Shown here in pieces: positions 38,017-48,020 of a stretch of DNA of 64,000 bases. Origin of the DNA: Paenibacillus sp. CC-CFT747. GTDB taxonomy: Bacteria > Bacillota > Bacilli > Paenibacillales > NBRC-103111. Both the position numbers and the translations under genes were made by a program. The stretch spans positions 439,001-503,000 of the forward strand of contig CP106741.1 of the NCBI GenBank assembly GCA_030323305.1, read 5' to 3'. Position 1 is the first letter of the stretch. Each line of letters opens with the position of its first letter. Under the pieces are notes generated by a model that saw only the letters and a program-made list of their open reading frames with translations, made no database searches and was not told the DNA's origin.

Positions 38017-39759
38017 TTAGGCTCTTTTGGCCGATGCAGCCGGTTTCCTTCTTCCAGCTTGCTTGGCCTCCGGCACGCGGTGCATTTCCAATTCCTTATC
38101 ACTGGCCGGCAGCTCTTGAATATTCCCGAAAAGGGTATCCAGCTCCTGCTCCTGCTCCGCCGCTTGAGCCTCACTCCAGCCGAGCTGCTCCGTCATGATG
38201 GCGACTACCTCCCCGCGCAGCTTCTGTGCCTTAGGAAGCTTGAAGTAGGACCAGCCGGTTCGAAGCCGGACAAAATCAACAGCCGTAACCGTCATTTCGC
38301 ACTCAATGGCGTACTTGATCAGCGCGTACAGCTCGCGCTGGGCCTGGGACCGGCCGTTCGGGGCATCCGCGGAAAAGTTGTCGACGATCGTCATAGCACC
38401 GGTTCCGTACGTATCAATCCATTCCTGCATCGTCTCCCGGCTGACACCTTTCCCGGTCCCGACGGCCAGCATTTCTTTCTTCCAGTCGGCAAAAGTCCCT
38501 TGGCCCCGGTTCTCTCCTCCGCTGATAACGATCTTATCGGTGGAGCAGCCCGGCAGCCGTTTCCCTTCGGCCGCATACAATCTCTCTCCCACCAGATCGA
38601 CCACTTTCTCGGCCATCTTGCGGAAGCCGGTCAGCTTACCGCCCGCAATGGTAATCAGCCCGGTAGGCGAATGGAAGATCTCATCCTTGCGCGAAAGCTC
38701 CGAAGGGCCTTTGCCTTCCTCGTAAATTAACGGACGCAGGCCGGCCCAGTGCGAGACGACGTCCTTAACCGTCAGCTTTACGGACGGGAACATGCTGTTG
38801 ACGGCGCGGAGCAGGTAATCCCTGTCTTCTTCGGTCGTTCTTGGGGTTTCGATGGTTTTGTCATAAGCGGTATCCGTCGTTCCCACATAGGTGCTTGTCC
38901 CGCGTGGGATGACGAAGACCATCCGGCCGTCCGGCGTATCGAAGTAGGCCGCCTGCTTAACCGGAAGCTTGGCCTGATCGATGACCAAATGGACGCCTTT
39001 TGTCAGGAACAGGCGTTTGCCCTGCATGGAGCCGTCCAGCCGGCGGACATCGTCGACCCAAGGACCGGCGGCGTTGACGATTTGCTTGGCATAAAGCTCG
39101 CAGGTTTCCCCGCTGATGCGGTCCCGCACCTCAACTCCCACCACCTTGCCGTCCTTGTAAAGAAACTGGACCGCTTCCGTGTGATTGACGGCTTGGGCTC
39201 CGCGCCGGGTTGCCGTTTTCATGATTTCGAGAGTAAGCCGGGCATCATCGGTCCGGTACTCGAAGTACAGGCCGCCGCCCTTTAACCCTTCCGTTTTGAG
39301 AAGCGGCTCGCTCTTGATCGTTTCGCTGCGGTTGAGCATCTTGCGGCGTTCCTTGCGGGCCACTCCCGCCAGCCAGTCATAAATGTACAGCCCGATGGAC
39401 GACATAAAATAGCCGTAGGTTCCCCCTTTGTAGATGGGAAGAAGCATCGGGGCGGGAATGACAAGATGCGGGGCGTTCTTGTAGAGGATGGTCCGTTCCC
39501 GTCCCACCTCCTGGACGAGCTTGACCTCGCCCTGCTTCAGGTACCTCAATCCTCCGTGTATCAGCTTCGTGGAACGGCTGCTCGTGCCCGATCCGAAATC
39601 GTTCTTCTCGATAAGCCCGATCCGGAGTCCGCGCTCGGCGGCGTCCAGGGCGATGCCCGCCCCGGTGATTCCCCCGCCGATAACCAACAGGTCAAGGGGC
39701 TCCGCCGCCATCTCTCTTAGCTTAACGGCCCTGCTTTCTGCTGAAAATGCTGCTGTCAT
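38017..39759 (-). CDS. glpD: Aerobic glycerol-3-phosphate dehydrogenase
   Basis: 580 residues from ATG 39759 (AGGGAG upstream). Oxidises glycerol-3-phosphate to dihydroxyacetone phosphate, passing electrons to the quinone pool at the membrane. FAD-binding Rossmann motif DLLVIGGGITGAGIALDAAERG, then RSTKLIHGGLRYL, a substrate-binding segment, NAAGPWVDDV, and the C-terminal DAO_C domain. The tail (AGRRKPAASAKRA) is Lys/Arg-rich and low complexity. A terminator in its leader and a consensus promoter suggest antitermination control like that of B. subtilis glpD by GlpP. glpF and glpK are not in the window. Confidence 0.96.
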   Translation of the reverse strand: MTAAFSAESRAVKLREMAAEPLDLLVIGGGITGAGIALDAAERGLRIGLIEKNDFGSGTSSRSTKLIHGGLRYLKQGEVKLVQEVGRERTILYKNAPHLVIPAPMLLPIYKGGTYGYFMSSIGLYIYDWLAGVARKERRKMLNRSETIKSEPLLKTEGLKGGGLYFEYRTDDARLTLEIMKTATRRGAQAVNHTEAVQFLYKDGKVVGVEVRDRISGETCELYAKQIVNAAGPWVDDVRRLDGSMQGKRLFLTKGVHLVIDQAKLPVKQAAYFDTPDGRMVFVIPRGTSTYVGTTDTAYDKTIETPRTTEEDRDYLLRAVNSMFPSVKLTVKDVVSHWAGLRPLIYEEGKGPSELSRKDEIFHSPTGLITIAGGKLTGFRKMAEKVVDLVGERLYAAEGKRLPGCSTDKIVISGGENRGQGTFADWKKEMLAVGTGKGVSRETMQEWIDTYGTGAMTIVDNFSADAPNGRSQAQRELYALIKYAIECEMTVTAVDFVRLRTGWSYFKLPKAQKLRGEVVAIMTEQLGWSEAQAAEQEQELDTLFGNIQELPASDKELEMHRVPEAKQAGRRKPAASAKRA

Positions 39760-39790
39760 GATTCTCCCTCTTTCCTTCACTAGTTAAAAT

Positions 39791-39859
39791 GAAAAAGGAA
39801 AAAGCCTGCCTTGAATCAGAAGCCCCCTTATCCAAAGGGACCCCCGCTTCAAAGCAAGC
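39791..39859 (-). terminator. Leader terminator (antitermination target) upstream of glpD
   Basis: GCTTGCTTTGAA (complement of 39848-39859) pairs over 12 bp, with G-U pairs, to TTCAAGGCAGGC (complement of 39804-39815); an inner CCCTT/AAGGG stem sits in the loop; then TTTTTCCTTTTT. It ends about 32 nt before the glpD start codon, where the B. subtilis GlpP-controlled terminator lies. Confidence 0.8.
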
Positions 39860-40078
39860 TCTCCTCGTCTCCGCCTGCTTCCAACATTATAAATCGTCAC
39901 CCAATAGCCGCTGCAGAACGCCGCTCCACTTTCCCGGCTTCCTCCAGCGCCGGCCGGACGGAATACAAAAAGCCCTCCACCGCTGTAAACACACTTCTCC
40001 CAGGTAAGGAGAATTGCGAGTACGGGTAAGGGCTTTCTCTTGGGCTCCGCCTAACCGATTCACTTCTACCTGCTTAGC

Positions 40079-40107
40079 AGTATATAACGCGTTGGTGACT
40101 CTGTCAA
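40079..40107 (-). promoter_or_regulatory. Consensus sigma-A promoter of glpD
   Basis: TTGACA (complement of 40102-40107), exactly 17 nt, TATACT (complement of 40079-40084). Leader of about 310 nt. Confidence 0.85.
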
Positions 40108-40113
40108 TGGCAA

Positions 40114-41304
40114 TCAATAGACCCTCATAATCTTCTCGTAGGGGATCTCGTCGTCCTGGCTGTCGAGCACGCGGACCTGCACGGTCCAGCTTCCCGCGAA
40201 GGGAAGATAGGGACCTTCGGCTTTGTAGCTGTAACGCTTCATATCGAAGGAGGTGTCGATTTCCTTGTCGTCATAGGGCTTTACCGGCACTTCAATCGGG
40301 GCGATGGAAGGATCGTCGTTGTTGATCATTCTCAGGATAACCTGCTTGGGCGGGCCCATCTGCTCGGGAAGCCATACCTTCACCGTGAAGGTGTTGGTGC
40401 CCGGGATATTAGGCGTGATCTTGGCGCTCATGTGCTGCTTCGTGCCCATTACGTGCCACGCTAACGGTTCATTGGGCGGCACGGGGGCGAGATACGTCAG
40501 CAGGGCGACCACTCCCAGAATGACGGCCATCAAGGAAAGATCCACCTTCAGCAAGACCCCCGCCCCATTCACTCCTCTCTTGCGAAGAGAGGAACGGATC
40601 AGCGCACCGGTAACGGCAATCATCACCACGAGCCCTGCTTTGACCAGCAGCAGGATGCCCCACTGCGAGTAAAGCACGTAGCTGATCTTCGGCAGGAACA
40701 GGAACGTCGACAGAATGCCCGAAAGGGCCAGCAGCAGAATGGATCCCAGTGCGGCCCGGGAGAACCGCTTCAGAAACAGAAGCAGGAACCCCTTCTGCTT
40801 CCAGAAGGCCAACGTGACCACGAGTCCGCCCGCCCAAAGAGCGGCCGCCGCCAGGTGCACCGCGTCCAGAAGCACCAGTACGCCTTGCGGCTCGAACGCC
40901 ATGGCGTGGCCGTTGACGCTTTTGACTCCGATGAGGGCGGCCACCCACAATAAATTCAGCCAAGGCTTCCGGTGAAGGAGCACGAATCCCAGAAGAGACA
41001 GGGTAAGCGAGGCCAGCCAGGACAGCCCTACCGTCGTTCCGGTAAAGAGACCCAGAAGATCCTGAAGCCCTCCATCCTCCCCAAGCAGATCGGCATAGTG
41101 GGTATAGATGAGCAGCATAAGCGAAATCAAATGAACGCGCTGCAGGCCAAGCGACCACTGCCGCATCCGGTCCCGGATTTCCCGGATTCCTTCGCGGAAC
41201 CGAGTCATCCACAGCACGAATCCGGTCATCGCAAGCAAGGCCGCGTAGTAAAGGAAGCGAGAAGCCATCTTGAAGAACTCGCCGGGGGACATGGACCAGC
41301 TCAA
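40114..41304 (-). CDS. CopD-domain copper transport protein with C-terminal YtkA-like domain
   Basis: 396 residues from TTG 41304 (an ATG four codons later is the other choice). Eight membrane helices, with the CopD core (GHAMAFEPQGVLVLLDAVHLAAAALWAGGLV, His and Met ligands) and, after ~290, a soluble YtkA-like region (TFTVKVWLPEQMGPP ... AGSWTVQVRV). It overlaps the CopC gene by 4 nt in a TTGA arrangement. One extra T at the joint would fuse the two into a ~557-aa YcnJ-type copper importer as in B. subtilis, where CopC and CopD are one chain. Given the homopolymer errors elsewhere in this window, fusion is likely. Confidence 0.85.
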   Translation of the reverse strand: MSWSMSPGEFFKMASRFLYYAALLAMTGFVLWMTRFREGIREIRDRMRQWSLGLQRVHLISLMLLIYTHYADLLGEDGGLQDLLGLFTGTTVGLSWLASLTLSLLGFVLLHRKPWLNLLWVAALIGVKSVNGHAMAFEPQGVLVLLDAVHLAAAALWAGGLVVTLAFWKQKGFLLLFLKRFSRAALGSILLLALSGILSTFLFLPKISYVLYSQWGILLLVKAGLVVMIAVTGALIRSSLRKRGVNGAGVLLKVDLSLMAVILGVVALLTYLAPVPPNEPLAWHVMGTKQHMSAKITPNIPGTNTFTVKVWLPEQMGPPKQVILRMINNDDPSIAPIEVPVKPYDDKEIDTSFDMKRYSYKAEGPYLPFAGSWTVQVRVLDSQDDEIPYEKIMRVY

Positions 41305-41738
41305 TTCGTGGGCTTCGTGAGCCGCATGGTCCGGAGAGGAAGCCCCCGCGGCGGGCCGACGGTGATCACGTAGCTGCCGTCCACCGGGTGCCCGTCCGCC
41401 GAGATCACGTGATAGCTCACCACATAGATGCCCTTGTGCAGCTGGGGCAGATCCAGCGTAAGGGAAGTATGCGTGGAGTTGATAACCGGCTTGTTCGGCG
41501 TGACCGATCGCCCTATCTCGTCAATCACCTTCAGGGTAAACAGCTTCTCTTCGATTCGTTCGTTAAAGGTAAGCTCTACCCGCGGCGGCGATTCCTCCAT
41601 CTGGCTGTCCGCCTCGGGAACCGCCTTGGTGAGCCCGGCATGGGCGGACACTCCGGACGCAAACGCCCCCAACGTTATACTTAAGAGCAGCACAACTAGA
41701 CCAAGGATCCGGCTCCGAATCCCGAATTTCCTAGACAA
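41301..41738 (-). CDS. CopC-domain copper-binding protein (perhaps the N-terminal half of a YcnJ-like fusion)
   Basis: TTG 41738 with AAAGGAAG upstream gives a signal peptide (LSRKFGIRSRILGLVVLLLS) cleaved near SAHAGL, where the mature His1 is the Cu(II) ligand of CopC. The body has the CopC fold (EADSQMEESPPRVELTFNE) and ends with the second histidine site HPVDGSYVITVG. It would bind Cu(II) outside the cell and hand it to CopD. A longer start at 41786 is possible but has no site. See the CopD entry for the possible fusion. Confidence 0.85.
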   Translation of the reverse strand: MSRKFGIRSRILGLVVLLLSITLGAFASGVSAHAGLTKAVPEADSQMEESPPRVELTFNERIEEKLFTLKVIDEIGRSVTPNKPVINSTHTSLTLDLPQLHKGIYVVSYHVISADGHPVDGSYVITVGPPRGLPLRTMRLTKPTN

Positions 41739-41775
41739 CCCTGCACTTCCTTTCCCGTCCCAACGAGCGCGGCCG

Positions 41776-42177
41776 TCAGGCATCAAGCCTTTTCCGGCCC
41801 GCGAATCCGTCGCTTACCCCATGATAGTAGCGGATGCTTTCCTCTCCCTGCATCCAGCACAGAAGGACTTCCTCTCCGCCGATCCGGGCCGGAAAATCAA
41901 TCAACCCGCGGTCGATGTCCTTGATCTCCGCCCCCTTCATCCCCAGGCTGTCGATTAGGCTCTTCGCCTCGATCTGCATAAACTCAAGCTCGCATTCCTG
42001 CTCGAAAAACGAATCCTCGCCGGTCACCGAAGCGTAGGTCGTGTTCTCCTTCAGCTGCTGCAGCTCGCGGTATTTAAGCTCGAACTCCCGTTTCGTCTGC
42101 TGAAGCTTCTCCAAATCCTGCTTGACGGACGGGAGCAGAGCGTTGGCCTCTTCGGGCGTAAAATATTTGCGGGTCAT
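41776..42177 (-). CDS. DUF2203 family protein
   Basis: 133 residues. Begins MTRKYFTPEEANALLPSVKQ, the DUF2203 hallmark, has a helical hairpin (EKLQQTKREFELKYRELQQL) and ends with the conserved GLIDFPARIGGEEVLLCW and YYHGVSDGFAGRK block. Soluble, cytoplasmic. Function unknown in all bacteria I know of. It stands alone between copC and the pel terminator, in the same direction. Confidence 0.9.
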   Translation of the reverse strand: MTRKYFTPEEANALLPSVKQDLEKLQQTKREFELKYRELQQLKENTTYASVTGEDSFFEQECELEFMQIEAKSLIDSLGMKGAEIKDIDRGLIDFPARIGGEEVLLCWMQGEESIRYYHGVSDGFAGRKRLDA

Positions 42178-42207
42178 GCGGCATCCCTCCTTTTCTCAAA
42201 GTGTACT

Positions 42208-42252
42208 AAAAAGCGCCCCCGTTTTCCAATCGGTAACGGACAAGGCGCTTTC
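42208..42252 (-). terminator. Terminator of the pel operon
   Basis: AAAGCGCC...GGCGCTTTTT stem on the minus strand just after pelG. Confidence 0.75.
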
Positions 42253-42266
42253 TCTCCTCTTCGAGT

Positions 42267-43723
42267 CTAGAACCAGCGGTAAGTCTTCTCGCCGAGCCGG
42301 GTGAACCACCCCGGACCTCCCGGTACAGGATGCTTTGGGAGATGAAGGTGTGCACCTCAATCCGCTCGAGAAAGGTCAACAGCCGGAGTCCGCTCCACGC
42401 GTACGCCCCGGCCCCGCCGAGGAAATAGCTGAAGCCGTAATAATCGATGCCGAGCGGAAGCAGGGTGATGGTAAGGACACTTATGAGTGCGAAATAGATC
42501 CCGCCCGTCCAGGCCGCTCCCTTGCGGTCTTCAAAATAGAGCATGATGAGGATGTTGATGAGCATCAGGGAGCCGAGCAGCGCCCCCAGGGCGGACATCC
42601 GGACGATGTCGATCATCGTTTTCTGCAGCCCGAGCCGTTCCAGCAGAGCCTGGCAGGCGATGAGGAAGAATAGCGTGAGGATGCCCTGGATTTTGGTCAC
42701 CCGGTACAGTTCCCTCCACAGTACCTCGGTCATGCGGGTTTTGGCCCGTTTGATCATGTCGAGCGTCCCTCCGTTCGTAACGTAGCCGTAGAACACCTTG
42801 TATTTGTCATAAAATTGGGTCTCCACGGAAACGACAAACAGGACAAGGGACGGGATGATCGTCAGGTTCGCCAGGAAAACGGAGCTGTCGTACAGGGGAC
42901 TGTAAGTGAACGTCTGCTCGATCCGCACGCCCGACGGCCCAAGCCAGATGATCAGGTTGTGCATCCAAACCCCCAGGTTATAGAAAAAGCCGACGGCGAG
43001 CAAGGAAGGGTACTTGTCGACATAATGCAGAAAGCCGTACGGATTGGACTCCTCCCGGGCCGGAAAGGAACGAAGCAGCACCACCGCCAGCATGGTGGCC
43101 GTTACGCCGATTCCGAGACCGAAGCCGAGAAGAAGATTCGTGGCTTGTCCATGACTGGCAAAAGGAAGGGGATGATGAAGAAGCAGGAGCACCCCTCCGA
43201 CGGAAACCGCTCCTCCCGCCAGAAAGGCGAGGGAGATGATCTTGTAGTTCTTGGCCGCCGTCAGGAAGATCATCGCGAGCCATATTTGCCCGATCAGCAT
43301 AAAAACCGCTGCGCTTCCCAGCTTATACAGCATCGGCAGCGGAGAATTCCAGAAGAATAGGACGGAAGCCACGGCAGACAGCGCCAGCACCAGCCGGGAG
43401 ATGCCCGTGAAGGTCGGGGTCACCACCTCGAGCCGGTTGAGGTAGAAATGATCCGCCAAATACCGGATGACACTGAGCTGCCATCCCCCGGACAAAATCT
43501 GGGAGAAGATGAAGCAGTACGACACCGTTACGACAAAAAGCTGCCGCTCGGCATCGTCTACGCCTCCAAGCCGCTGCAGCAGGAAATTGATCAGGGCGAT
43601 GCTTCCGACGGACAGAATCCAAGGGCCCGCCGCAATAAAGGAGGCATGTGCATATGCGCGAACCCGGAGGGATAAATAATCCTCCCGGAACAGCTTCTGA
43701 AGGGTAAAGCCGATTCCCGCCAT
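42267..43723 (-). CDS. pelG: Pel exopolysaccharide transporter PelG; one apparent frameshift
   Basis: Repaired length 485. About 12 membrane helices. The start MAGIGFTLQKLFREDYLS and AYAHASFIAAGPWILSVG is the PelG signature, and YCFIFSQILSGGWQLSVIRYLADHFYL follows. The MOP-flippase-like fold moves the nascent polymer across the membrane with PelD, PelE and PelF. The frame is lost in the last ~20 residues at C4 (42309-42312); one base gives the normal end EVRGWFTRLGEKTYRWF. pelF's stop and pelG's start share one base (TGATG), so the two are translationally coupled. Last gene of the operon. Confidence 0.95.
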
Positions 43724-45131
43724 CAGGTCACCACCTCGCTGTACAGCATTCGATATGCCTCGATAAATTGATCGATCCGGTAGAAGGACGAGACCCGGCG
43801 GCGGCCCGCCTGCCCCATGTAGAGGCGCTCCTGCGGATATTTCTCCATCTTGATCATCATGCGGGCCATCGCTTCGGGGTTAACGGGAGGTACGACGTAG
43901 CCGGCGATGCCCGCATCGTGCTCGTCCCGTCCCTCGAGGAGCTCCCGGCAGCTGCCGACATCCGTGCAGATCCACGGAACGCCCGCCGCCATGCCTTCCA
44001 GCACGGCAAGCGGCTGCCCTTCGCTAATGCTGCTCAGGATGAGGACGTCGATCTTCGGCAGGTACTCGTCGATCGGAACCTTCCCCGTATAGGTGACCAC
44101 TCCTTCGAGGCCCAGATTCCTCGTGAGTGCCAGGCATTCCTGGTAATAATCCGGATCCTCGTCCGTCGGCCCCATAATCCACAGCTGCATATGCGGGATT
44201 TCTTGGCAGGCGAGACGGGCCGCATACAGAAGCGTCTTGATGTCTTTGATCGGCACGAGCCTCACCAGAGCCCCGAAGATTATCCTCCCGCTCTCACCGG
44301 TCTCACGGGGCAGCCGGGAGAGCCGGTCGTAATCGATGCCGTTCGGGATGACGAGAGCCCGCTCCTCCGGCACGCCAAGCTCCCTCTGGATCCGGTGGGT
44401 TCCGCCATACAGGGAGATGGTCCGATCGGCGGCCCGGTAAGCCCCTTTGGACAAATGATAGAAGTAGTCGATCCATCTTTTTTGAACGGCGGGTCGACCC
44501 AGGCCGACTGCAGAATTTCTTCCTCTCTCTCCCTCGCATAGACCCCGTGCTCGGTCAGCAGAAACGGAGTGCCGTGCTTCATCCTAAGGCTTGACGCAAT
44601 CAGCCCGGCATAGCCGGTGGAAACGGAGTGGTACAGATCAGCCGTCGGGTAAGCCTGCTGCAGAAGAAAGACGGCGGGCAGATACATGGACCGCCACGCC
44701 CAGAAATAAGCGTTGAAGGAATAGCCGGGCATCTCTTTCGTATAGGAATCCACGAGAAATTCCCAGAAAATCTCGCTCTTCATGAAGGCTATCGGGCTTC
44801 CCAGACGGGAGGGATCGCCGATCAGAGGAAGCGCCGCCTCGGATCCCTCCCGGAAAGCGAACCAATCCAGACAGGCGCGCGCTTCCTCCTTGGTCAGGCC
44901 GGGCCGCTTCCCTTCTTCCAGCTCCAGGTAATCCATCAGAAAGGTATCGTGAATCCGTGTCAGGTTGCCGGGCAGCTTGTATTTGTAGCCCGAGACCTCT
45001 TTGCGGGAAGAAGAAACGGCTACGATTTCGAATTCATGCTCCGGCATGGAGGAGACCAGCATCTGGATCCAGCTTGCGACTCCTCCCGATACGTAAGGGT
45101 AGCTTCCTTCGACCAACAAAACGATTTTCAT
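43723..45131 (-). CDS. pelF: Pel polymerase, GT4 glycosyltransferase PelF; one apparent frameshift
   Basis: Repaired length 469. MKIVLLVEGSYPYVSGGVASW and the following DUF3492 region mark PelF rather than a generic GT4. The C-terminal Rossmann half has LVRLVPIKDIKTLLYAA and the EX7E retaining-glycosyltransferase motif (SISEGQPLAVLEGMAAG). PelF is cytosolic and polymerises UDP-GalNAc (UDP-GlcNAc-derived) units. The frame is lost at T6 (44478-44483, read as A6): a seventh A gives FKKRWIDYFYHLSKGAYRAAD. The start overlaps the pelA stop by 4 nt (ATGA). Confidence 0.93.
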
Positions 45132-46973
45132 GGCTTTCCTTCCTTTAAGGCAATGGTCACGGCAGGCTTGCGGGCTTCGAGATGCCACAGGCCGTTGCCG
45201 GCTTCGAGCCGGGTCAGCACGCCGTCTTCTTTGGCCACCTCGGGACGCTTTCCTTCCGGGATCCGAACGGTATAATGCATGGGGACAAGCTCTTGACGCG
45301 TCTGGATGGCGATGGTGCCGTTACTGTACCGGACCTCTACGCGGCCATTCTGGTACAGGGAAAATTTTTTGACCGCGTCCCTCACCGTGAGCGGCTGCAA
45401 ATAAGGATAGGTTTGGTTTAGCGTGGCCATCCATTTCTCGAACGGCTCGCTCAAAGCCTTCCACCCTTTGCCTTGGGAACGATGGGCATCGAGGACGTCA
45501 TCCGGATGGACGAAATGATTCACCAGTCCGAAATTCGCGACCACATCGGCAATATAGAACCGGATGGCGGGGTCCATGGCATATCCCGAGGATACCCGGG
45601 GAAAGTTGAACAATTGGGGAAATTCGGCATCTCTTCCGAACTCCTGCTCCAGGTAGCCCGGCTGACCGTCCGCATCGTACAGGGAGCTTAGAATGGCAAG
45701 CGACGGCACGGCACGGGCCAACGCCTCCTTACCGGTCCGGTTCAAGACATTGGAGGGGGAACGTAGGTTTTGAGCTCGTGCCCCGGGAACAGCTTCTTGG
45801 CCAGGTCGTTCAAGTGAACGAGCCCCTCTTCCATGGCCGGCTCGCTCTGCCAGGGCCGGTAGCCCAGGTCGGGATCGACCGGCTCCCCACGGGTAACCAA
45901 GGATTGATGGTTGTACCCGTGCAGCCCGAGCTCCCCGCCCATTCCGATCAGTTTCGTTCCGAAGTAAGGAATGGTTTCTGCGTAATCATCTGTTAGAGCA
46001 TGCAGTGGAGAGTCCGTCTGGTTCTGGTAGTTGCCAATGAGCAGCCCCGTGTATTTCCAGCCGTATACTTTGGCAAACCGGGTCATGTCCTCCCACCACA
46101 CCCGTTCGTAGAAATCCTGGGTGCTCAGGCCGTATTCCTGACGGACCAAAGGGTTGTCGCTGTCCGGAACCGGAGAAGGAAAGTCGTCGATGTTCAAGCT
46201 GCGCGAAGCCACCTGGGCCGACACAAAGCTCTCCGATGCCAGGCCGATTGACTGGACGAGAAGCCCCCGTCCCAGCTTCTGGGTGCTGCTCGTCCAGTTC
46301 CAGAAGACCACCTTGCCCTGTCCGTAAACGTGCGTCCAAAGAAGAGGAGTCCCCTCGGACGAGAGGTAGGGAACCGACTCCGGCGCCAGTTGCAAATCCA
46401 GCACGCTGTTGGAGAAGACGACATTGTTGGACGGAAGGTCCAAATAGCCGGGGAACAGGGGCTTGTCGAATCGGATGCCGTGCATGGCCCCCTCCCGGAA
46501 TCCGCGGTTATCCGCGATACCGAGCATACGGTCCCACTCCGGCGCATAGAAGCGGGTGCCGACCACAAGACGCCCCCTTGCCGTACAAAGGACTCAACCG
46601 CGGCCCGGTCCACCCGGGAAATGTCTTCGCCCATAAGCAGAAGCACCGTCCAAGGGTCCGGCTTCAGCTCCCGGATTCCCTCCGCTCCGATCTCCTGGTG
46701 GTCCAGCTTGGCCAGGGAAAGTGCCGTTTCCAGGTTGGCCTTCGCCTTCCTGCCTTCCGCATCGGACGGATCTCCGTATAAGTACAGACCCAGCGAACTT
46801 CCGGCGGGAAGGCTCCCGTAAACCGCATCCGTTACCGGGAACGCCGTCTCCTTGTAAACCAGCTTGGCCTTGGAAAGATGGGGAAGGTCCGAGATGCGGG
46901 CGGCCTGCAGCAAGATGCCGAGCAGAAGAAAGCTAACGGTAACGCTTAAGAAGGTAATCGTTTTGCGGGACAC
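45128..46973 (-). CDS. pelA: Pel deacetylase (PelA deacetylase-domain protein, DUF2194-like); two apparent frameshifts
   Basis: Repaired length about 615. GTG 46973 opens an N-terminal membrane anchor (MSRKTITFLSVTVSFLLLGILL), then a Rossmann-like region, then the deacetylase domain with a metal-binding acidic motif (SLNIDDFPSPVPDS) and the His motif GLHGYNHQS. The GH114 hydrolase domain of the proteobacterial PelA is absent and encoded as a separate protein at 49785. Frame breaks at C5 (46573-46577; repair reads FVRQGGRLVVGTRFYAPEWD) and G5 (45755-45759; repair reads TYVPPSNVLNRTGKE). It overlaps the pelE end by 41 nt. Expected to deacetylate GalNAc residues of the polymer at the cell surface. 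Confidence 0.85.
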
Positions 46974-48020
46974 CTTGATCGGTCAACTCCTTCCAAAATT
47001 CCACGGCGGAGCCATGTTCCTCCGGAATGAACGCTCCGGACTCCCACCAGCCGCTACAGAATTCCCTCAAAGCCTCCCACCGGCCCTCGGCAAACAGCTG
47101 CTCGGCCTTAGTCAGCCGGGCCAGGTAGCTGTATTCCTTGGAGTCCGCGAGCTTGGCGGCTTCCCGGGCGGCCTCGGAGAAGTGCCCCTCCGAGCGGTGC
47201 AGATAACACTGCTCCGCCAGGAAGGAAGACTCCTGCGGGTATTTCTCCCGGGCGAGCCGGATCCATTGGCGGTAAGCCTCCCGGACCTCCAGCGCCAGCT
47301 CCTCTGTCAGAAGCCGGCTTTCAAGATACTGCCGGTACGTCTGCAGAAGCTCCTTCCAGCTTTCCAAGGAGCCTCCGACCGGCCCTTGAACCTGCCGGAT
47401 GCCGGTTTTGATCCGGCGGACAAATTGTTCGTTCATGTAATTCAACCCGGTGGCGGCATAATGGACCACCTCGGCATCGTCGTCACGAAGCGCTTCCTGA
47501 ATCAGCTGCACCTTGTTCTCGCCCTCGTATTGGAGCAGCGAGAAGAGGGCTTCTTTCTTCCCTGTATGCTCCCCGCTCATTAGAATCTCCCGGAACGGAA
47601 CCCGGTTGGACTCCTTCTCTACATTGACGGAATAAGTCTCAAGAGAATGCGCCTCCTGGTAGACGTACTCCTTGTATTCCTCGTAGAAATCCTCCCGGTA
47701 GCGGGTAAGAAACAGAAGAGCAAGGAGGAGAGCCGCGACCAGAAATCCCGCCGCCGGGAGAAACAGTACGATCGTATGCAGCCAGGAAGAGCTGATCCGG
47801 TCGGCGAGCTTGAGTTTAAAGGAACGATAGATCGCCACATGCAGCCCGCTGAGCAGAAGATGAACGGCCAGTCCGAATGCCAATCCGGCCCCCCGTCCCA
47901 GCGGTTCAGGAAAAAGACCAGCTGTCCTCCGTCCAGCAGGCCGAGCGCGAGGCCGGCTGCCGGCAGAGCCCATTTCCGCTTCGGGAGCTCGCGGTAGCGT
48001 TCCCTTCGGGAGCTCCTCAT
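46933..48020 (-). CDS. pelE: Pel biosynthesis protein PelE; one apparent frameshift
   Basis: Repaired length 362. ATG 48020 overlaps the pelD stop (ATGA) and has GGAGGG 8 nt upstream. Two membrane segments (~18-37 and ~80-105), then a long helical, TPR/HEAT-like cytoplasmic part (ALFSLLQYEGENKVQLIQEALRDDDAEVV; AAKLADSKEYSYLARLTKAEQLFAEGRW), the general layout of PelE, a membrane adaptor between PelD/G and PelF. Frame lost at C6 (47889-47894); a seventh base joins NRWDGG to AGLAFGLAVHLLL. Sequence conservation of PelE is low, so the call leans on order and topology. Confidence 0.82.

Noticed and set aside
39887-40117. 76-codon minus-strand frame in the glpD leader
   Set aside because: It overlaps the consensus promoter and has no ribosome-binding site; the region is better explained as an untranslated leader.
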